Assembly (NCBI RefSeq): GCF_902729425.1
Contig: NZ_CACVCH010000060.1
Location: forward strand, 1 to 45,143
Length of the DNA: 45,143 bases
Direction of reading: 5' to 3'
Origin: Magnetospirillum sp. SS-4
GTDB lineage: Bacteria; Pseudomonadota; Alphaproteobacteria; Rhodospirillales; Magnetospirillaceae
The notes below the pieces were generated by a model, which did not search any database, was not told the DNA's origin, and saw only the letters and a program-made list of their open reading frames with translations. Positions 9,586-19,439 of this stretch are shown one piece after another. Made by a program: the position numbers and the translations under genes. The first letter of the stretch is position 1; every line of letters starts with the position of its first letter.

Positions 9586-9682
9586 GCCACCCGCCGCTCG
9601 CCGACGATCGCCGGCCACGATGGCCGCCAGCCTCGGCGGGGCTTAAGGATGCAACCCACTCGATTCGATTGGCGATAGACTG

Positions 9683-11074
9683 ATGCAGGTAACCGAGATC
9701 AATGCCGAAGGCCTGAAGCGCGAATTCAAGGTCGTCGTTCCCGCCGGACAACTGGAAACGCGGATGCAGGACAAGCTGGCGGAAATCGCCCGCACGGTCA
9801 GCATGCCTGGTTTCCGCCCCGGCAAGGTGCCCATGGCCATCGTGCGCAAGAAGTACGGTCAGGCCATCATGGGCGAGATTCTTGAAGGCGCCGTCAACGA
9901 CGGCACCGGCAAGGCGATCACCGACAGCGGCCTGCGTCCGGCGGTGCAGCCCAAGGTCGAGATCATCAATTTCGCCGAGGGCGCCGACCTGGAATTCTCG
10001 GTGGGTATCGAGGTCCTGCCCGAGATCAAGGCCATGGACTTCTCGTCCATCGCGCTGGAGCGCCAGAAGGCCATCGTGCCCGAGGCCGAAATCGACGAGA
10101 CCCTGGCCCGTCTGGCCGAGCGCAACGAGACCTCCGAGCCGGTCGAGCGCGCCGCCGCCAGTGGCGACGTGGTGGTGATCGACTTCGTCGGCAAGACCGG
10201 CGGCGTGGCTTTCCCCGGCGGCACCGCCGAGGGATATTCCCTGAAGTTGGGCTCCAATACCTTCATCCCCGGCTTCGAGGACCAGCTGGTCGGCAAGACG
10301 GCCGGCGAGGACGCCCTGGTCGAGGTCACCTTCCCCGAGGGATACGGCAACGAGGATTTGGCCGGGAAGCCCGCCACCTTCGAGGTCAAGGTCAAGGAAG
10401 TCCGCGCCCCCAAGGCCGCTCCACTCGACGACGATCTGGCCAAGAGCGTCGGCATGGAGAATCTGGACGCCCTGAAGCAGGCGGTTCGCGACGAGTTGAG
10501 CCGGTCGCTGGATTCCATCTCGCGCATGCATCTGAAGCGTGGCCTGCTGGACGTCCTGGCCGCCAATCACGACTTCCCGGTTCCGCCGACCATGTTCCAG
10601 CAGGAATTCGACCATATCTGGAAGCAGGTGAGCGAGGACCGCGAGGCCGGCCGCCTGGATGCGTCGGACGCCGCCAAGACCGAGGACGAGCTGAAGGCCG
10701 AGTACACCGTCCTGGCCGAGCGTCGCGTCCGCCTGGGCCTGCTGCTGGCCGAGGTCGGCCAGGTCAACAACATCACCGTGACCCAGGACGACCTCAACCG
10801 CGGCATCATGTCCGAGGCCCGGAACTATCCCGGCCAGGAGCACATGGTGGTCCAGTACTACCAGAAGAATCCCGAGGCTCTGGAATCGCTGCGTGCCCCT
10901 CTCTACGAGGAGAAGGTGGTCGATTTCATCCTGGAACTGGCCAAGATCACCGACAAGGAGGTCTCGGCCGAGGCTTTGCGCCAGGACCCCGACGAGGCGG
11001 CTCCCGAGGCCGCCGCCGAGGCGGCTCCCAAGCCCAAGAAGAAAGCCGCCGCCAAGAAGAAGGCCGCTGAATAG
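9683..11074 (+). CDS. tig: Trigger factor, ribosome-associated chaperone and peptidyl-prolyl isomerase
   Basis: A 463-residue protein with the three trigger-factor regions. The N-terminal ribosome-binding domain includes the signature G-F-R-P-G-K near residue 46. A central FKBP-type isomerase domain spans about 155-245 (V-V-I-D-F-V-G-K, then G-F-E-D-Q-L-V-G). A long helical C-terminal chaperone domain follows. The protein ends in an Ala/Lys-rich tail that is longer than in E. coli. It meets nascent chains at the ribosome exit. The Shine-Dalgarno sequence before ATG 9683 is weak. It is followed by clpP, the standard bacterial order. Confidence 0.96.
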   Translation: MQVTEINAEGLKREFKVVVPAGQLETRMQDKLAEIARTVSMPGFRPGKVPMAIVRKKYGQAIMGEILEGAVNDGTGKAITDSGLRPAVQPKVEIINFAEGADLEFSVGIEVLPEIKAMDFSSIALERQKAIVPEAEIDETLARLAERNETSEPVERAAASGDVVVIDFVGKTGGVAFPGGTAEGYSLKLGSNTFIPGFEDQLVGKTAGEDALVEVTFPEGYGNEDLAGKPATFEVKVKEVRAPKAAPLDDDLAKSVGMENLDALKQAVRDELSRSLDSISRMHLKRGLLDVLAANHDFPVPPTMFQQEFDHIWKQVSEDREAGRLDASDAAKTEDELKAEYTVLAERRVRLGLLLAEVGQVNNITVTQDDLNRGIMSEARNYPGQEHMVVQYYQKNPEALESLRAPLYEEKVVDFILELAKITDKEVSAEALRQDPDEAAPEAAAEAAPKPKKKAAAKKKAAE

Positions 11075-11092
11075 GCCTGATCCAGTGCAATG

Positions 11093-11124
11093 CCCGCGAT
11101 GCTCCCCATATGGAGGGTCGCGGG
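11093..11124 (+). other. Intercistronic hairpin between tig and clpP
   Basis: CCCGCGA (11093-11099) pairs with TCGCGGG (11118-11124), and inside it CTCC (11102-11105) pairs with GGAG (11112-11115) around the loop CCATAT. No T-run follows, so this looks like an mRNA-stabilising or processing hairpin rather than a full terminator. Confidence 0.5.
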
Positions 11125-11182
11125 CGCTTCACCTCACGACCGGCGTCCGCCCCCGCCGGTTTTACCAAAAGAAGGACGGACC

Positions 11183-11827
11183 ATGCGCGAAAGAGATCCC
11201 ATCGACCTTGCCATGAGCACTCTGGTTCCCATGGTGGTCGAGCAGACCAACCGGGGCGAGCGGTCCTACGACATCTATTCCCGCCTGCTCAAGGAGCGCA
11301 TCATCTTCCTGACCGGCCAGGTCTATGACGAGGTCGCCAGTCTGATCTGCGCCCAGCTTCTGTTCCTGGAATCCGAGAATCCGAGCAAGGACATCGCTTT
11401 CTACATCAACTCGCCGGGTGGGGTGGTGACCTCGGGGCTGGCCATCTACGATACCATGCAATACATCCGCCCCAACGTGTCGACGGTGTGTATCGGGCAG
11501 GCGGCTTCCATGGGCTCGCTGCTGATGGCCGCCGGTGAGAAGGGCAAGCGGTTCGCCCTGCCCAATTCCCGCATCATGGTGCACCAGCCCTCGGGTGGCG
11601 CCCAGGGGCAGGCCACCGACATCGAGATTCAGGCCCGCGAGATTCTTGCACTCAGGGCTCGCCTCAACAACATCTATGTGGATCACACCGGCCAGCCGCT
11701 CGACGTGATCGAGAAGGTGATGGAGCGCGACAAGTTCATGACCGCCGACGAAGCCAAGGCGTTCGGCCTGATCGACGAAGTGGTCAGCAAGCGTCCGGTT
11801 CCGGAAGACGAGTCAACCTCGGCCTGA
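11183..11827 (+). CDS. clpP: ATP-dependent Clp protease proteolytic subunit ClpP
   Basis: A 214-residue ClpP with catalytic Ser109 (G-Q-A-A-S-M-G-S), His134 (M-V-H-Q-P-S-G-G) and Asp183 (E-R-D-K-F), each 12 residues beyond the E. coli mature numbering, so all three triad members are present. It forms a 14-mer chamber fed by ClpX or ClpA. The ATG at 11183 follows AAGGACGG. The N-terminal M-R-E-R-D-P-I-D...[11 protein letters not shown] is the usual start with a short propeptide. Confidence 0.97.
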   Translation: MRERDPIDLAMSTLVPMVVEQTNRGERSYDIYSRLLKERIIFLTGQVYDEVASLICAQLLFLESENPSKDIAFYINSPGGVVTSGLAIYDTMQYIRPNVSTVCIGQAASMGSLLMAAGEKGKRFALPNSRIMVHQPSGGAQGQATDIEIQAREILALRARLNNIYVDHTGQPLDVIEKVMERDKFMTADEAKAFGLIDEVVSKRPVPEDESTSA

Positions 11828-11845
11828 TCCGCCACCACTCCAGGC

Positions 11846-11875
11846 GCCGGGCCGCCTCCATGGGGCTGGCCCGGC
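11846..11875 (+). other. GC-rich hairpin after clpP
   Basis: GCCGGGCC (11846-11853) pairs perfectly with GGCCCGGC (11868-11875) over a 14-base loop. Only a few T residues follow (TGTTGG), so it could be an attenuating terminator that lets clpX be partly separately expressed. The remaining bases up to clpX contain a possible TTGTCT and TAACAT pair with 18-bp spacing, too weak to call. Confidence 0.4.
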
Positions 11876-11978
11876 TGTTGGCGTATGGGGGCATGGCGGA
11901 TTTGCCATTGTCTGCCGCCATCGGCTGTGGCTAACATGACAGTTGCGGATGCGGCGGCGTTAATGTGATGGAGTTTCG

Positions 11979-13244
11979 ATGACCAAGTCCACCAGCGGCG
12001 ATTCCAAGAATACCCTGTACTGCTCGTTCTGCGGAAAGAGCCAGCACGAGGTCAGGAAGCTCATCGCCGGGCCGACCGTGTTCATCTGCGATGAATGCGT
12101 CGAGCTGTGCATGGACATCATTCGCGAGGAGCATAAGACCCATCTGGTGCGCTCCCGCGATGGCGTTCCCACGCCCAAGGACATCTGCACCGTCCTGGAT
12201 GACTACGTCATCGGTCAGGGCCACGCCAAGAAGGTTCTGTCGGTCGCGGTCCACAACCACTACAAAAGATTGCAGCATGGCGGCAAGAGCAACGAAGTCG
12301 AGCTGGCCAAGTCCAACATCCTGCTGATCGGCCCCACCGGCTGCGGCAAGACCCTGCTGGCCCAGACCCTGGCGCGCATTCTCGACGTGCCGTTCACCAT
12401 GGCCGACGCCACCACCCTGACCGAGGCCGGCTATGTCGGCGAGGATGTGGAAAACATCATCCTCAAGCTGCTCCAGTCGGCCGAGTACAACGTGGAACGC
12501 GCCCAGCGCGGCATCGTCTACATCGACGAGGTCGACAAGATCAGCCGCAAGTCCGACAACCCCTCCATCACCCGCGACGTCTCGGGCGAAGGCGTGCAGC
12601 AGGCGCTGCTGAAGATCATGGAGGGCACGGTGGCCTCGGTGCCGCCCCAGGGCGGCCGCAAGCACCCGCAGCAGGAGTTCCTCCAGGTCGACACCACCAA
12701 CATCCTGTTCATCTGCGGCGGCGCCTTCGCCGGCCTGGAAAAGATCATCGGCTCGCGCGGGCGCGGCACCTCCATCGGCTTCGGCGCCGATGTGCGCGGT
12801 CCGGACGAGCGCCGTACCGGCGACATCCTGCGCGAGGTCGAACCCGAGGATCTGCTGAAGTTTGGCCTGATCCCGGAATTCGTCGGCCGCCTGCCGGTGC
12901 TGGCGACGCTGGAGGATCTGGATGTCGAGGCGCTGATCGACATCCTGTCCAAGCCCAAGAACGCCCTGGTGAAGCAGTATCAGCGCCTGTTCGAGATGGA
13001 GGACGTCCGTCTGGCCTTCAGCGAAGACGCACTGCGCGCCATCGCCGAGAAGGCCATCGCCAGGAAGACCGGCGCCCGCGGCCTGCGTTCCATCATGGAG
13101 GCCATTCTGCTGGACACCATGTTCGACCTTCCCGGCCTCGATTCCGTCGACGAGGTGGTCATCAACAAGGAAGTGGTGGAAGGGCGCGCCAAGCCGCTCT
13201 ACATCTATTCCGAGCGCCGCGAGGACACCGGCGCCAGCGCGTAA
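11979..13244 (+). CDS. clpX: Clp protease ATPase and unfoldase ClpX
   Basis: A 421-residue ClpX. The N-terminal zinc-binding domain has Cys15, Cys18, Cys37 and Cys40. The AAA+ core has Walker A G-P-T-G-C-G-K-T (118-125) and Walker B Y-I-D-E-V-D-K. The ClpP-docking IGF loop is intact at 266-268, and an R-K-H pore-loop motif is present. It unfolds tagged substrates and threads them into ClpP. A 151-bp gap separates it from clpP. The ATG at 11979 is preceded by TGGAG. Confidence 0.98.
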   Translation: MTKSTSGDSKNTLYCSFCGKSQHEVRKLIAGPTVFICDECVELCMDIIREEHKTHLVRSRDGVPTPKDICTVLDDYVIGQGHAKKVLSVAVHNHYKRLQHGGKSNEVELAKSNILLIGPTGCGKTLLAQTLARILDVPFTMADATTLTEAGYVGEDVENIILKLLQSAEYNVERAQRGIVYIDEVDKISRKSDNPSITRDVSGEGVQQALLKIMEGTVASVPPQGGRKHPQQEFLQVDTTNILFICGGAFAGLEKIIGSRGRGTSIGFGADVRGPDERRTGDILREVEPEDLLKFGLIPEFVGRLPVLATLEDLDVEALIDILSKPKNALVKQYQRLFEMEDVRLAFSEDALRAIAEKAIARKTGARGLRSIMEAILLDTMFDLPGLDSVDEVVINKEVVEGRAKPLYIYSERREDTGASA

Positions 13245-13367
13245 GGGCGATTCCGGCGGAACCGCCTTCCTTTCCGGCTTGACGGCGGCAGAAAGCCCCC
13301 CCAGCTATATGACACTTTCCTGATGCGGTTTGGCGCGACGCCGGATCGCAGGCGTGAGCGAGGCATC

Positions 13368-15779
13368 ATGGTCGAACACCCGCGTGGCGATATTTTTCCT
13401 GTCCTTCCGCTCCGTGACATCGTCGTCTTTCCCCATATGATCGTTCCGCTGTTCGTCGGCCGCGACAAGTCGGTCCGCGCTCTCGAAGACGTGATGCGGG
13501 AGGACAAGCAGATTCTGCTGGTGGCTCAGAAGAACGCCGCCCAGGATGATCCCACCACCGACGACATCTATGCCGTCGGCACCGTGTCGACCGTGCTGCA
13601 ATTGCTGAAACTGCCTGACGGCACCGTCAAGGTGCTGGTGGAAGGCGGCAAGCGTGCCCGCATCAACGGCTTCACCGACAACGATTCGTTCTTCCAGGCC
13701 TATGCCGAGGTGATCGACGAGCGGGAAGGCGACCTTCAGGAACTGGAGGCGCTGTCGCGCTCGGTGGTTAGCCAGTTCGAGCAGTACATCAAGCTGAACA
13801 AGAAAATTCCCCCCGAGGTGCTGGTCTCCATCAACCAGATCGAGGATTCCGCCAAGCTGGCCGATACGGTGGCGTCGCATCTGGCGCTCAAGATCGCCGA
13901 GAAGCAGGAACTGCTAGAGATCGAGGTGATCTCCGAGCGGCTGGAGCGGGTCTATTCCTGCATGGAGGGCGAGATCGGCGTCCTCCAGGTGGAAAAGAAG
14001 ATCCGCAACCGCGTCAAGCGGCAGATGGAGAAGACCCAGCGGGAATATTATCTGAACGAGCAGTTGAAGGCCATTCAGAAGGAACTGGGCGAGGGCGACG
14101 ACGGCAAGGACGAGGGCGCCGAGCTGGAAGAGCGCATCGCCAAGACCAAGCTGACCGTCGAGGCCCGTGAAAAGGCCCTGGCCGAGCTGAAGAAGCTGAA
14201 ATCCATGAGCCCCATGTCGGCCGAGGCCACCGTGGTGCGCAACTATCTCGACTGGTTGCTGTCGATTCCGTGGAAGAAGCGCTCCAAGGTCAAGAAGGAC
14301 GTCGGTCTGGCCGAGAAGGTCCTCAATGCCGACCATTACGGCCTGGAGAAGGTCAAGGAACGCATCCTCGAATATCTGGCGGTGCAGATCCGCACCGAAA
14401 AGGTCAAGGGACCGATCCTATGCCTGGTCGGGCCGCCCGGCGTCGGCAAGACCTCGCTTGGCAAGTCCATCGCCAAGGCCACCGGCCGCAATTTCGTGCG
14501 CATGAGCCTGGGCGGAGTGCGCGATGAGGCCGAGGTGCGCGGCCACCGCCGCACCTATATCGGTTCCATGCCCGGCAAGATCGTCCAGGGCATGAAGAAG
14601 GCCAAGACCTCAAACCCGCTGTTCCTGCTGGACGAGATCGACAAGCTGGGCGCCGACTGGCGCGGCGATCCCGCCTCGGCCCTGCTGGAGGTTCTGGACC
14701 CCGAGCAGAACGCCACCTTCAACGACCATTACCTGGAGGTGGATTACGATCTGTCCGATGTGATGTTCGTCACCACCGCCAACACCATGAGGATGCCGCA
14801 ACCGCTGCTGGATCGCATGGAGATCATCCGCCTGTCCGGCTATACCGAGGACGAGAAGGTGGAAATCGCCAAGCGCCACCTGTTGCCCAAGGTGATCAAG
14901 GCCGCCGGGCTGAAGAAGGGCGAGTGGTCCATCAGCGACGAGGCCATGCGCCACATCGTGCGCTACTACACCCGCGAGGCGGGCGTGCGCAACATGGAGC
15001 GCGAACTGGCTTCGCTGGCCCGCAAGGCGGTCAAGGAGATCGTCTCCAAGGGCAAGACCAGGGTGATGGTGACGCCGCGCAATCTGGAAAAGTATGCCGG
15101 CATCCACCGCTACCGGTTTGGCGAGGTCGAGGAGACCGACCTGGTCGGCGTCGTCACCGGTCTGGCCTGGACCGAGGTCGGCGGCGAGCTGCTCACCATC
15201 GAGGCGGTCAGCATGCCGGGCAAGGGCACCTTCAGCCATACCGGCAAGCTGGGCGACGTCATGCAGGAATCGGTACAGGCGGCGCGCTCCTACGTTCGCT
15301 CGCGCTCCGTCACCTTCGGCATCAAGCCCGCCGTGTTCGAGAAGCGCGACATCCACGTCCATGTTCCCGAGGGAGCCACCCCCAAGGATGGTCCCTCGGC
15401 CGGCATCGCCATGTGCACCACCATCGTGTCGGTGCTGACCGGCATTCCGGTACGCCGCGACGTCGCCATGACCGGCGAGATCACCCTGCGTGGCCGGGTG
15501 CTGCCCATCGGCGGCCTCAAGGAAAAGTTGCTGGCGGCGTTGCGTGGCGGCATCAAGACGGTGCTGATTCCCAAGGAAAATGAAAAGGACCTGGCCGAGA
15601 TCCCCGACAACGTCAAGAAGGGGCTTACCATCATTCCGGTTTCCACCGCCGACGAGGCGCTGACCCACGCCTTGTCCCGGATGCCCGTTGCTATCGAGTG
15701 GGACGAGGCCGTCGAGCCGGTCGATGGCAAGGTTGCAACCGATGGTGATGTGACGGCAACCGGCGTGGTAACTCACTGA
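13368..15779 (+). CDS. lon: ATP-dependent protease Lon (La)
   Basis: An 803-residue LonA protease. The N-terminal substrate domain starts [13 protein letters not shown]. Walker A is G-P-P-G-V-G-K-T (355-362). The protease domain has catalytic Ser677 in D-G-P-S-A-G and Lys720 in G-G-L-K-E-K, matching the E. coli Ser679/Lys722 dyad. I chose ATG 13368, with GAGCGAGG 5 bases upstream; the frame is open back to 13323, but those 15 residues are not part of the family. Lon degrades damaged and short-lived regulatory proteins in the cytoplasm. Confidence 0.97.
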   Translation: MVEHPRGDIFPVLPLRDIVVFPHMIVPLFVGRDKSVRALEDVMREDKQILLVAQKNAAQDDPTTDDIYAVGTVSTVLQLLKLPDGTVKVLVEGGKRARINGFTDNDSFFQAYAEVIDEREGDLQELEALSRSVVSQFEQYIKLNKKIPPEVLVSINQIEDSAKLADTVASHLALKIAEKQELLEIEVISERLERVYSCMEGEIGVLQVEKKIRNRVKRQMEKTQREYYLNEQLKAIQKELGEGDDGKDEGAELEERIAKTKLTVEAREKALAELKKLKSMSPMSAEATVVRNYLDWLLSIPWKKRSKVKKDVGLAEKVLNADHYGLEKVKERILEYLAVQIRTEKVKGPILCLVGPPGVGKTSLGKSIAKATGRNFVRMSLGGVRDEAEVRGHRRTYIGSMPGKIVQGMKKAKTSNPLFLLDEIDKLGADWRGDPASALLEVLDPEQNATFNDHYLEVDYDLSDVMFVTTANTMRMPQPLLDRMEIIRLSGYTEDEKVEIAKRHLLPKVIKAAGLKKGEWSISDEAMRHIVRYYTREAGVRNMERELASLARKAVKEIVSKGKTRVMVTPRNLEKYAGIHRYRFGEVEETDLVGVVTGLAWTEVGGELLTIEAVSMPGKGTFSHTGKLGDVMQESVQAARSYVRSRSVTFGIKPAVFEKRDIHVHVPEGATPKDGPSAGIAMCTTIVSVLTGIPVRRDVAMTGEITLRGRVLPIGGLKEKLLAALRGGIKTVLIPKENEKDLAEIPDNVKKGLTIIPVSTADEALTHALSRMPVAIEWDEAVEPVDGKVATDGDVTATGVVTH

Positions 15780-15810
15780 CGCCAGGGCGAAAGTATTAGA
15801 TTGCCGATGG

Positions 15811-15837
15811 CGGCCGTCCCTTCGGGGCGGCCGTCTT
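15811..15837 (+). terminator. Probable terminator after lon
   Basis: CGGCCG (15811-15816), one bulged T and CCC pair with GGG and CGGCCG (15825-15833) around a TTCG tetraloop, followed by TCTT. The stem is strong but the T-run is poor. Confidence 0.5.
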
Positions 15838-15882
15838 CGCATGCGCAACCCAGCAAATCCGCCAATTATGGCGCTTTGACGA

Positions 15883-15911
15883 TTGACGCTGTCCGATAGT
15901 GTGAATTAGAC
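15883..15911 (+). promoter_or_regulatory. Likely promoter of the HU gene
   Basis: TTGACG (15883-15888) and TTAGAC (15906-15911) are separated by 17 bp, about 70 bp before the GTG start of hup and just downstream of the lon terminator. The -35 element is good and the -10 is poor. Confidence 0.4.
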
Positions 15912-15979
15912 TGCCTCCCGTCTTATTTGATAGGCGGTATGACCGGCTATCACTCGCGGTTAAACGAAGGGGGCCATCA

Positions 15980-16252
15980 GTGAACAAGAACGATCTCGTG
16001 ACGGCCGTGGCAAGCGCCACCGGTCTGTCCAAATCAGATGCGGCCAAGGCGGTCGATGGGGTTTTCCAGGCGATCACGACCGAGTTGCAGGGCGGCGGCG
16101 AGGTCCGTCTGGTCGGTTTCGGCACCTTCGCCGTCGCCGCCCGCGCCGCTTCCGAGGGCCGCAATCCCCGTACCGGTGACAAGATCACCATTCCGGCGTC
16201 GAAGCAGCCGAAGTTCAAGGCCGGCAAGGGCCTGAAGGATTCCATCCAGTAG
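15980..16252 (+). CDS. hupB: DNA-binding protein HU
   Basis: A 90-residue HU-family nucleoid protein. It starts M-N-K-N-D-L-V and carries G-F-G-T-F at about 46-50, the DNA-binding arm G-R-N-P-R-T-G around 61-67, then P-K-F-K-A-G-K-G. HU forms dimers that bend and compact DNA without strong sequence preference. The start is GTG at 15980, with GAAGGGGG 6 bases upstream. The position just after lon is typical of proteobacterial hupB. The IHF-alpha gene later in the window is a different paralogue. Confidence 0.95.
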   Translation: MNKNDLVTAVASATGLSKSDAAKAVDGVFQAITTELQGGGEVRLVGFGTFAVAARAASEGRNPRTGDKITIPASKQPKFKAGKGLKDSIQ

Positions 16253-16281
16253 GCTGGCCGCCTGACCGGCCCCGCCGCATG

Positions 16282-16311
16282 CCGGCCGCGTCCCAGCGGC
16301 CGGTATTTTTT
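16282..16311 (+). terminator. Rho-independent terminator after hupB
   Basis: CCGGCCGC (16282-16289) pairs perfectly with GCGGCCGG (16296-16303) across a six-base loop, followed by TATTTTTT. Confidence 0.88.
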
Positions 16312-16344
16312 GGTTATCGTGAAAGCCTGGAACGGGGCAGGGCG

Positions 16345-16365
16345 GATATAGGGCTCGACGCTAAT
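16345..16365. repeat. Solitary fragment resembling the terminal repeat of the 32.3-kb element
   Basis: GATATAGGGCTCGACGCTAAT matches the right terminal inverted repeat found at 32616-32641 except for A in place of one G and loss of the two bases CT near its outer end. It overlaps the 3' end and stop codon of bamE. No partner repeat was found nearby, so it looks like a single remnant end. Confidence 0.5.
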
Positions 16366-16816
16366 TGCCCTGGCTCGGCTTCGAAAAGCGCCCGACATTA
16401 CCCATCAGCTGTTGCAATATGGTGAGTTCCTTGCCGGCGGTGGGGGTCTCCCGGTCGACCGGGGTCACGTCCTTGCCGTCGGTCAATCCCTTGGTGTCGA
16501 GCGCCCGCACGATGCCGTTGCGGTCGAACACCACCGTGATGACCTTGCGTTCCTTCACCTCGGGTTCGAAGAACGCCGTGCGCTCGGTCACGTTGGAAAT
16601 GTAGTGCCAGGTCTCGTCGCCAAATGGCGCGATGCTGGACGGAGTGCCCAGCAGGGACTGGACCTCCTCGCGGGTGGTCTTGCCGATGGCAACCTGCTGC
16701 AACTGCTCGGGCGGCGGCAGGTTGCCGCGCAGCTCGATCTCCGGCGAGCAGGCGATCACGGTCACGGCCACCGAGGCGGCCAACAGGGTGTGGCGGATGG
16801 AATTCTGCTTTTTCAT
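16361..16816 (-). CDS. bamE: Outer-membrane assembly lipoprotein BamE (SmpA/OmlA family)
   Basis: A 151-residue lipoprotein. Its signal peptide ends in the lipobox V-I-A-C, with Cys23 as the acylated residue. The mature part has the BamE core: I-G-K-T-T-R-E-E-V-Q-S-L-L-G-T-P, then E-T-W-H-Y-I-S and V-F-D-R-N-G-I-V. BamE helps the Bam machinery fold beta-barrel proteins into the outer membrane. I chose the ATG at 16816, which gives a proper signal peptide; an upstream ATG at 16876 would add 20 residues without family similarity. It is divergent from the bc1 chaperone gene. Its stop codon lies within a repeat fragment. Confidence 0.9.
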   Translation of the reverse strand: MKKQNSIRHTLLAASVAVTVIACSPEIELRGNLPPPEQLQQVAIGKTTREEVQSLLGTPSSIAPFGDETWHYISNVTERTAFFEPEVKERKVITVVFDRNGIVRALDTKGLTDGKDVTPVDRETPTAGKELTILQQLMGNVGRFSKPSQGN

Positions 16817-16944
16817 GCACACCGAAGCCGGAGCATTGACGACAGGCGGCCAAGATGGCCAATGTGGGGGGAACATTGCACCTCGCTCCTTCGTCTTGTC
16901 AACGCCGTCTCCGCCTGTTTCGGGCGGGCCGCCAGGATCAGCCC

Positions 16945-17514
16945 ATGCCGTTTCGCCGCCTGAGGGACCGTCGCCGCCGCGAGCGCGTCGCCCATGACCT
17001 TTATACCGCCATCATTCATCAGTCCCGGAGCCCGGATTTCTATCTCCGGCTAGGGGTGCCCGACACGCTGGACGGCCGTTTCGACCTGATCGTCATCCAT
17101 GCCTTTCTGGTCATGCGGCGTCTCAAGCCGGTGGCGGGCGAACTGGCCGAGGAGGCGCGGGAGGTGTCCCAGGCCCTGTTCGACCTGATGTTCGACGACA
17201 TGGACCAGAACCTGCGCGAGCTGGGCGTGGGCGACATGGGGGTGGGCAAGCGGGTCAAGCAGATGGCCAGGGCCTTCTACGGCCGCGTTGCCGCCTATGA
17301 GGATGGATTGGCTGTCGCCGCCGCCCCCGACGATCTCGCCGCGGCGTTGCGGCGCAATCTGTACGGCACGTTGGAGACGCCTCCCGTCACCTCGGACATC
17401 GATGCCATGGCCGCCTATGTCCGCGATCAGGATCACGGGCTGGCCGGCCAGGATGCGGCCGAGTTGCTGAATGGCAAGGTCTCGTTCGGAGCCATCGGCG
17501 GGGGGCGGCCATGA
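16945..17514 (+). CDS. Ubiquinol-cytochrome c chaperone (CBP3 family)
   Basis: A 189-residue protein with the CBP3/UQCC1 family pattern: Y-T-A-I-I-H-Q-S-R-S-P-D-F-Y near residue 18, D-G-R-F-D-L-I-V-I-H-A-F-L, then L-F-D-L-M-F-D-D-M-D-Q-N-L-R-E-L-G-V-G-D-M-G-V. In mitochondria CBP3 assists cytochrome b synthesis and bc1 complex assembly, and the bacterial homologue is presumed to do likewise. I chose ATG 16945, the first Met before the conserved block; the frame is open back to 16855. Its stop overlaps the next gene (ATGA). Confidence 0.85.
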   Translation: MPFRRLRDRRRRERVAHDLYTAIIHQSRSPDFYLRLGVPDTLDGRFDLIVIHAFLVMRRLKPVAGELAEEAREVSQALFDLMFDDMDQNLRELGVGDMGVGKRVKQMARAFYGRVAAYEDGLAVAAAPDDLAAALRRNLYGTLETPPVTSDIDAMAAYVRDQDHGLAGQDAAELLNGKVSFGAIGGGRP

Positions 17515-18059
17515 TCGTCGCCTCGCCGGAGCAACCCGAATTTTCCCGGCCGGTGCAGGTCAGCCAACTGCCGGCCCGCGTCAGCCGTCAGGCCATAGCC
17601 GCCGAGCCCGCCGAACGTCACGCCCTGGTCGGGCGGTTGGGGCTGATCGAGCTGAAATCCCTGTCCGCCAGCCTTTCCCTGGAGCTGCTGGGCGGCGGGC
17701 TGGTCCGCGTCAACGGGCAGTTGACGGCAAAGGTGGTGCAGGCTTGCGTGGTGACCCTGGCTCCGCTGGAAGCCGTGGTCGAGGATGAATTCGAGGTGAC
17801 CTTCGGTCCGCCGGATGTGGAACTGGATACCGGGAACGAAATAGAGCTATCATGGGAATCGGAGGACCCGCCGGACCCGATCGTCGATGGCTGCATCGAC
17901 CTGGGGGAGGTCGTGGTGGAGCATCTGGCCCTGGCGCTCGATCCGTTCCCCAGGGCTCCCGGCGCGGTGTTCGAGCCGCCAAAGGAGCAGGACGACGTCC
18001 CCGACGGGAAGCCGAATCCTTTCGCGGCGCTGGCCGCCTTGCGGCGGAAAAAAGAGTGA
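17511..18059 (+). CDS. YceD family (DUF177) protein
   Basis: A 182-residue DUF177/YceD protein. The family core is visible: L-S-L-E-L-L-G-G-G-L-V-R-V-N-G, then V-V-Q-A-C-V-V-T-L-A-P-L, I-D-L-G-E-V-V-V-E-H-L-A-L-A-L-D-P-F-P and the closing N-P-F-A-A-L-A-A-L. In E. coli YceD is linked to 23S rRNA accumulation and is encoded next to rpmF, as here. The start overlaps the upstream stop by 4 bases, so the chaperone and YceD are probably coupled. Acidic and proline-rich in its second half. Confidence 0.85.
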   Translation: MIVASPEQPEFSRPVQVSQLPARVSRQAIAAEPAERHALVGRLGLIELKSLSASLSLELLGGGLVRVNGQLTAKVVQACVVTLAPLEAVVEDEFEVTFGPPDVELDTGNEIELSWESEDPPDPIVDGCIDLGEVVVEHLALALDPFPRAPGAVFEPPKEQDDVPDGKPNPFAALAALRRKKE

Positions 18060-18094
18060 GGACGGCAAAAAAAGGGGGGAGGGAAAGCATCCCC

Positions 18095-18123
18095 TTGCCC
18101 TGGGCTGTCTTTTTGGCTAATAA
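18095..18123 (+). promoter_or_regulatory. Possible promoter of rpmF-plsX-fabH
   Basis: TTGCCC (18095-18100) and TAATAA (18118-18123) with 17-bp spacing lie 40 bp before rpmF. Each matches the consensus at three of six positions, so support is weak. Confidence 0.25.
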
Positions 18124-18162
18124 ACCACCCTTTCCCATCTTGGGTCGAAGTGAGTAAACGAA

Positions 18163-18345
18163 ATGGCCGTTCCGAAGAAGAAGACCTCCAAGTCCCGCCG
18201 CGACATGCGCAGGGCCCATCATGCCCTGGTCAACGTGACCGGCGTCGAGTGCCCGAATTGCGGCGAAGTGAAGCTCCCGCATCACGTCTGTGGCTCGTGC
18301 GGCCACTATGACGGTCGTGAAGTGGTTGCCCAGGCCGAAGCCTGA
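18163..18345 (+). CDS. rpmF: 50S ribosomal protein L32
   Basis: A 60-residue L32. It begins [20 protein letters not shown] and has a complete zinc ribbon, C-P-N-C-G (Cys30/33) and C-G-S-C-G (Cys43/46), so it is the zinc-binding C+ form. The rpmF-plsX-fabH order couples ribosome and phospholipid synthesis and is widespread. The Shine-Dalgarno before ATG 18163 is weak. Confidence 0.97.
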   Translation: MAVPKKKTSKSRRDMRRAHHALVNVTGVECPNCGEVKLPHHVCGSCGHYDGREVVAQAEA

Positions 18346-18379
18346 TCGATCCGGTGCGTAAAGAGGGGAGCGCCTGCCG

Positions 18380-19435
18380 GTGAGCGTTGCCGTCACTATT
18401 TCCATCGATGCCATGGGGGGCGACGCCGCCCCCGACATGGTCGTGGAAGGGGTGCGCATGGCTCACGAGCGCCTTCCCCATGTGCGCTACCTGCTGTTCG
18501 GCGACGCACCCCGCATCGAGGCGCTGTTGCAGCGCTTTCCCGAGATACGGGGAGTCTGCTCGGTCCACCATACGGTGGAGGCGGTCTCCAACGACGCCAA
18601 GCCCAGTCAGGTGCTGCGCCAGGGGCGCAAGTCCAGCATGTGGCTGGCGGTCGACGCCGTCCACAAGGGCGAGGCGGCCGGCGTGGTGTCGGCCGGCAAT
18701 ACCGGCGCCCTGATGGCGGTCTCCAAATTCGTGCTTCGCACCCTGCCGGGGATCGACCGGCCGGCCATCGCCGGGCTGTTCCCGACCGTCAAGGGCGAGA
18801 CGCTGATGCTCGACCTCGGCGCCAACGTCGACTGCAATTCCAACAATCTGGTGGAATTCGCCGTGATGGGCGAGGTCTATGCCCGCGCCGTGCTGGGGCT
18901 GGAAAAGCCCAGCATCGGCCTGCTCAACGTCGGGTCCGAGGATATGAAGGGCAACGACGCCGTCAAGGCGGCGGCGGCGGCGCTGCGCGACAGCCACCTG
19001 CCTATCCGGTTTACCGGCTTCGTCGAGGGCAACGACATCTGTGCCGGCACCGTCGACGTGGTGGTGACAGACGGCTTTACCGGGAATATCGCGCTGAAGA
19101 CCGCCGAGGGAACGGTGAAGCTCTATTCCACCCTTCTCAAGGAAGGGTTCAAGAGTTCGCTGCCGGCCCGGATCGGTTACCTGCTGGCGCGCCACGCCAT
19201 CAACAAGGTTCGGGTGCGCACCGACCCCCGCCGCTACAACGGCGCCATGTTTCTCGGCCTCAACGGCATCGCGGTGAAGAGTCACGGCGGAACCGACGCC
19301 TTCGGCTTCGCCAATGCCATAGGCGTCGCGGTGGAACTGGTGGCTCATGGCTACAATGATCGCATCCGCAAGGAATTCGACCGGCTGAAGCCGGCCGATC
19401 CTTCGGTTTCCCAACTGGCAGCCGGAACACGGTGA
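18380..19435 (+). CDS. plsX: Phosphate acyltransferase PlsX
   Basis: A 351-residue PlsX. The start [12 protein letters not shown] is the family signature, followed by [10 protein letters not shown] and L-G-A-N-V-D-C. It converts acyl-ACP to acyl-phosphate, the donor for PlsY in phospholipid synthesis, at the inner face of the membrane. The start is GTG at 18380 with GAGGGGAG upstream. The fabH gene begins 4 bases after its stop. Confidence 0.96.
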   Translation: MSVAVTISIDAMGGDAAPDMVVEGVRMAHERLPHVRYLLFGDAPRIEALLQRFPEIRGVCSVHHTVEAVSNDAKPSQVLRQGRKSSMWLAVDAVHKGEAAGVVSAGNTGALMAVSKFVLRTLPGIDRPAIAGLFPTVKGETLMLDLGANVDCNSNNLVEFAVMGEVYARAVLGLEKPSIGLLNVGSEDMKGNDAVKAAAAALRDSHLPIRFTGFVEGNDICAGTVDVVVTDGFTGNIALKTAEGTVKLYSTLLKEGFKSSLPARIGYLLARHAINKVRVRTDPRRYNGAMFLGLNGIAVKSHGGTDAFGFANAIGVAVELVAHGYNDRIRKEFDRLKPADPSVSQLAAGTR

Positions 19436-19439
19436 TTCG

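Noticed and set aside
13279-13311. Possible lon promoter, TTGACG with TATATG
   Set aside because: The spacing is 21 bp, too long for sigma-70, and it does not fit the alphaproteobacterial heat-shock consensus well.
14610-15848. Long minus-strand open frame opposite lon (412 codons)
   Set aside because: Shadow of the conserved lon protease domain; its composition is typical of antisense GC-rich coding DNA.
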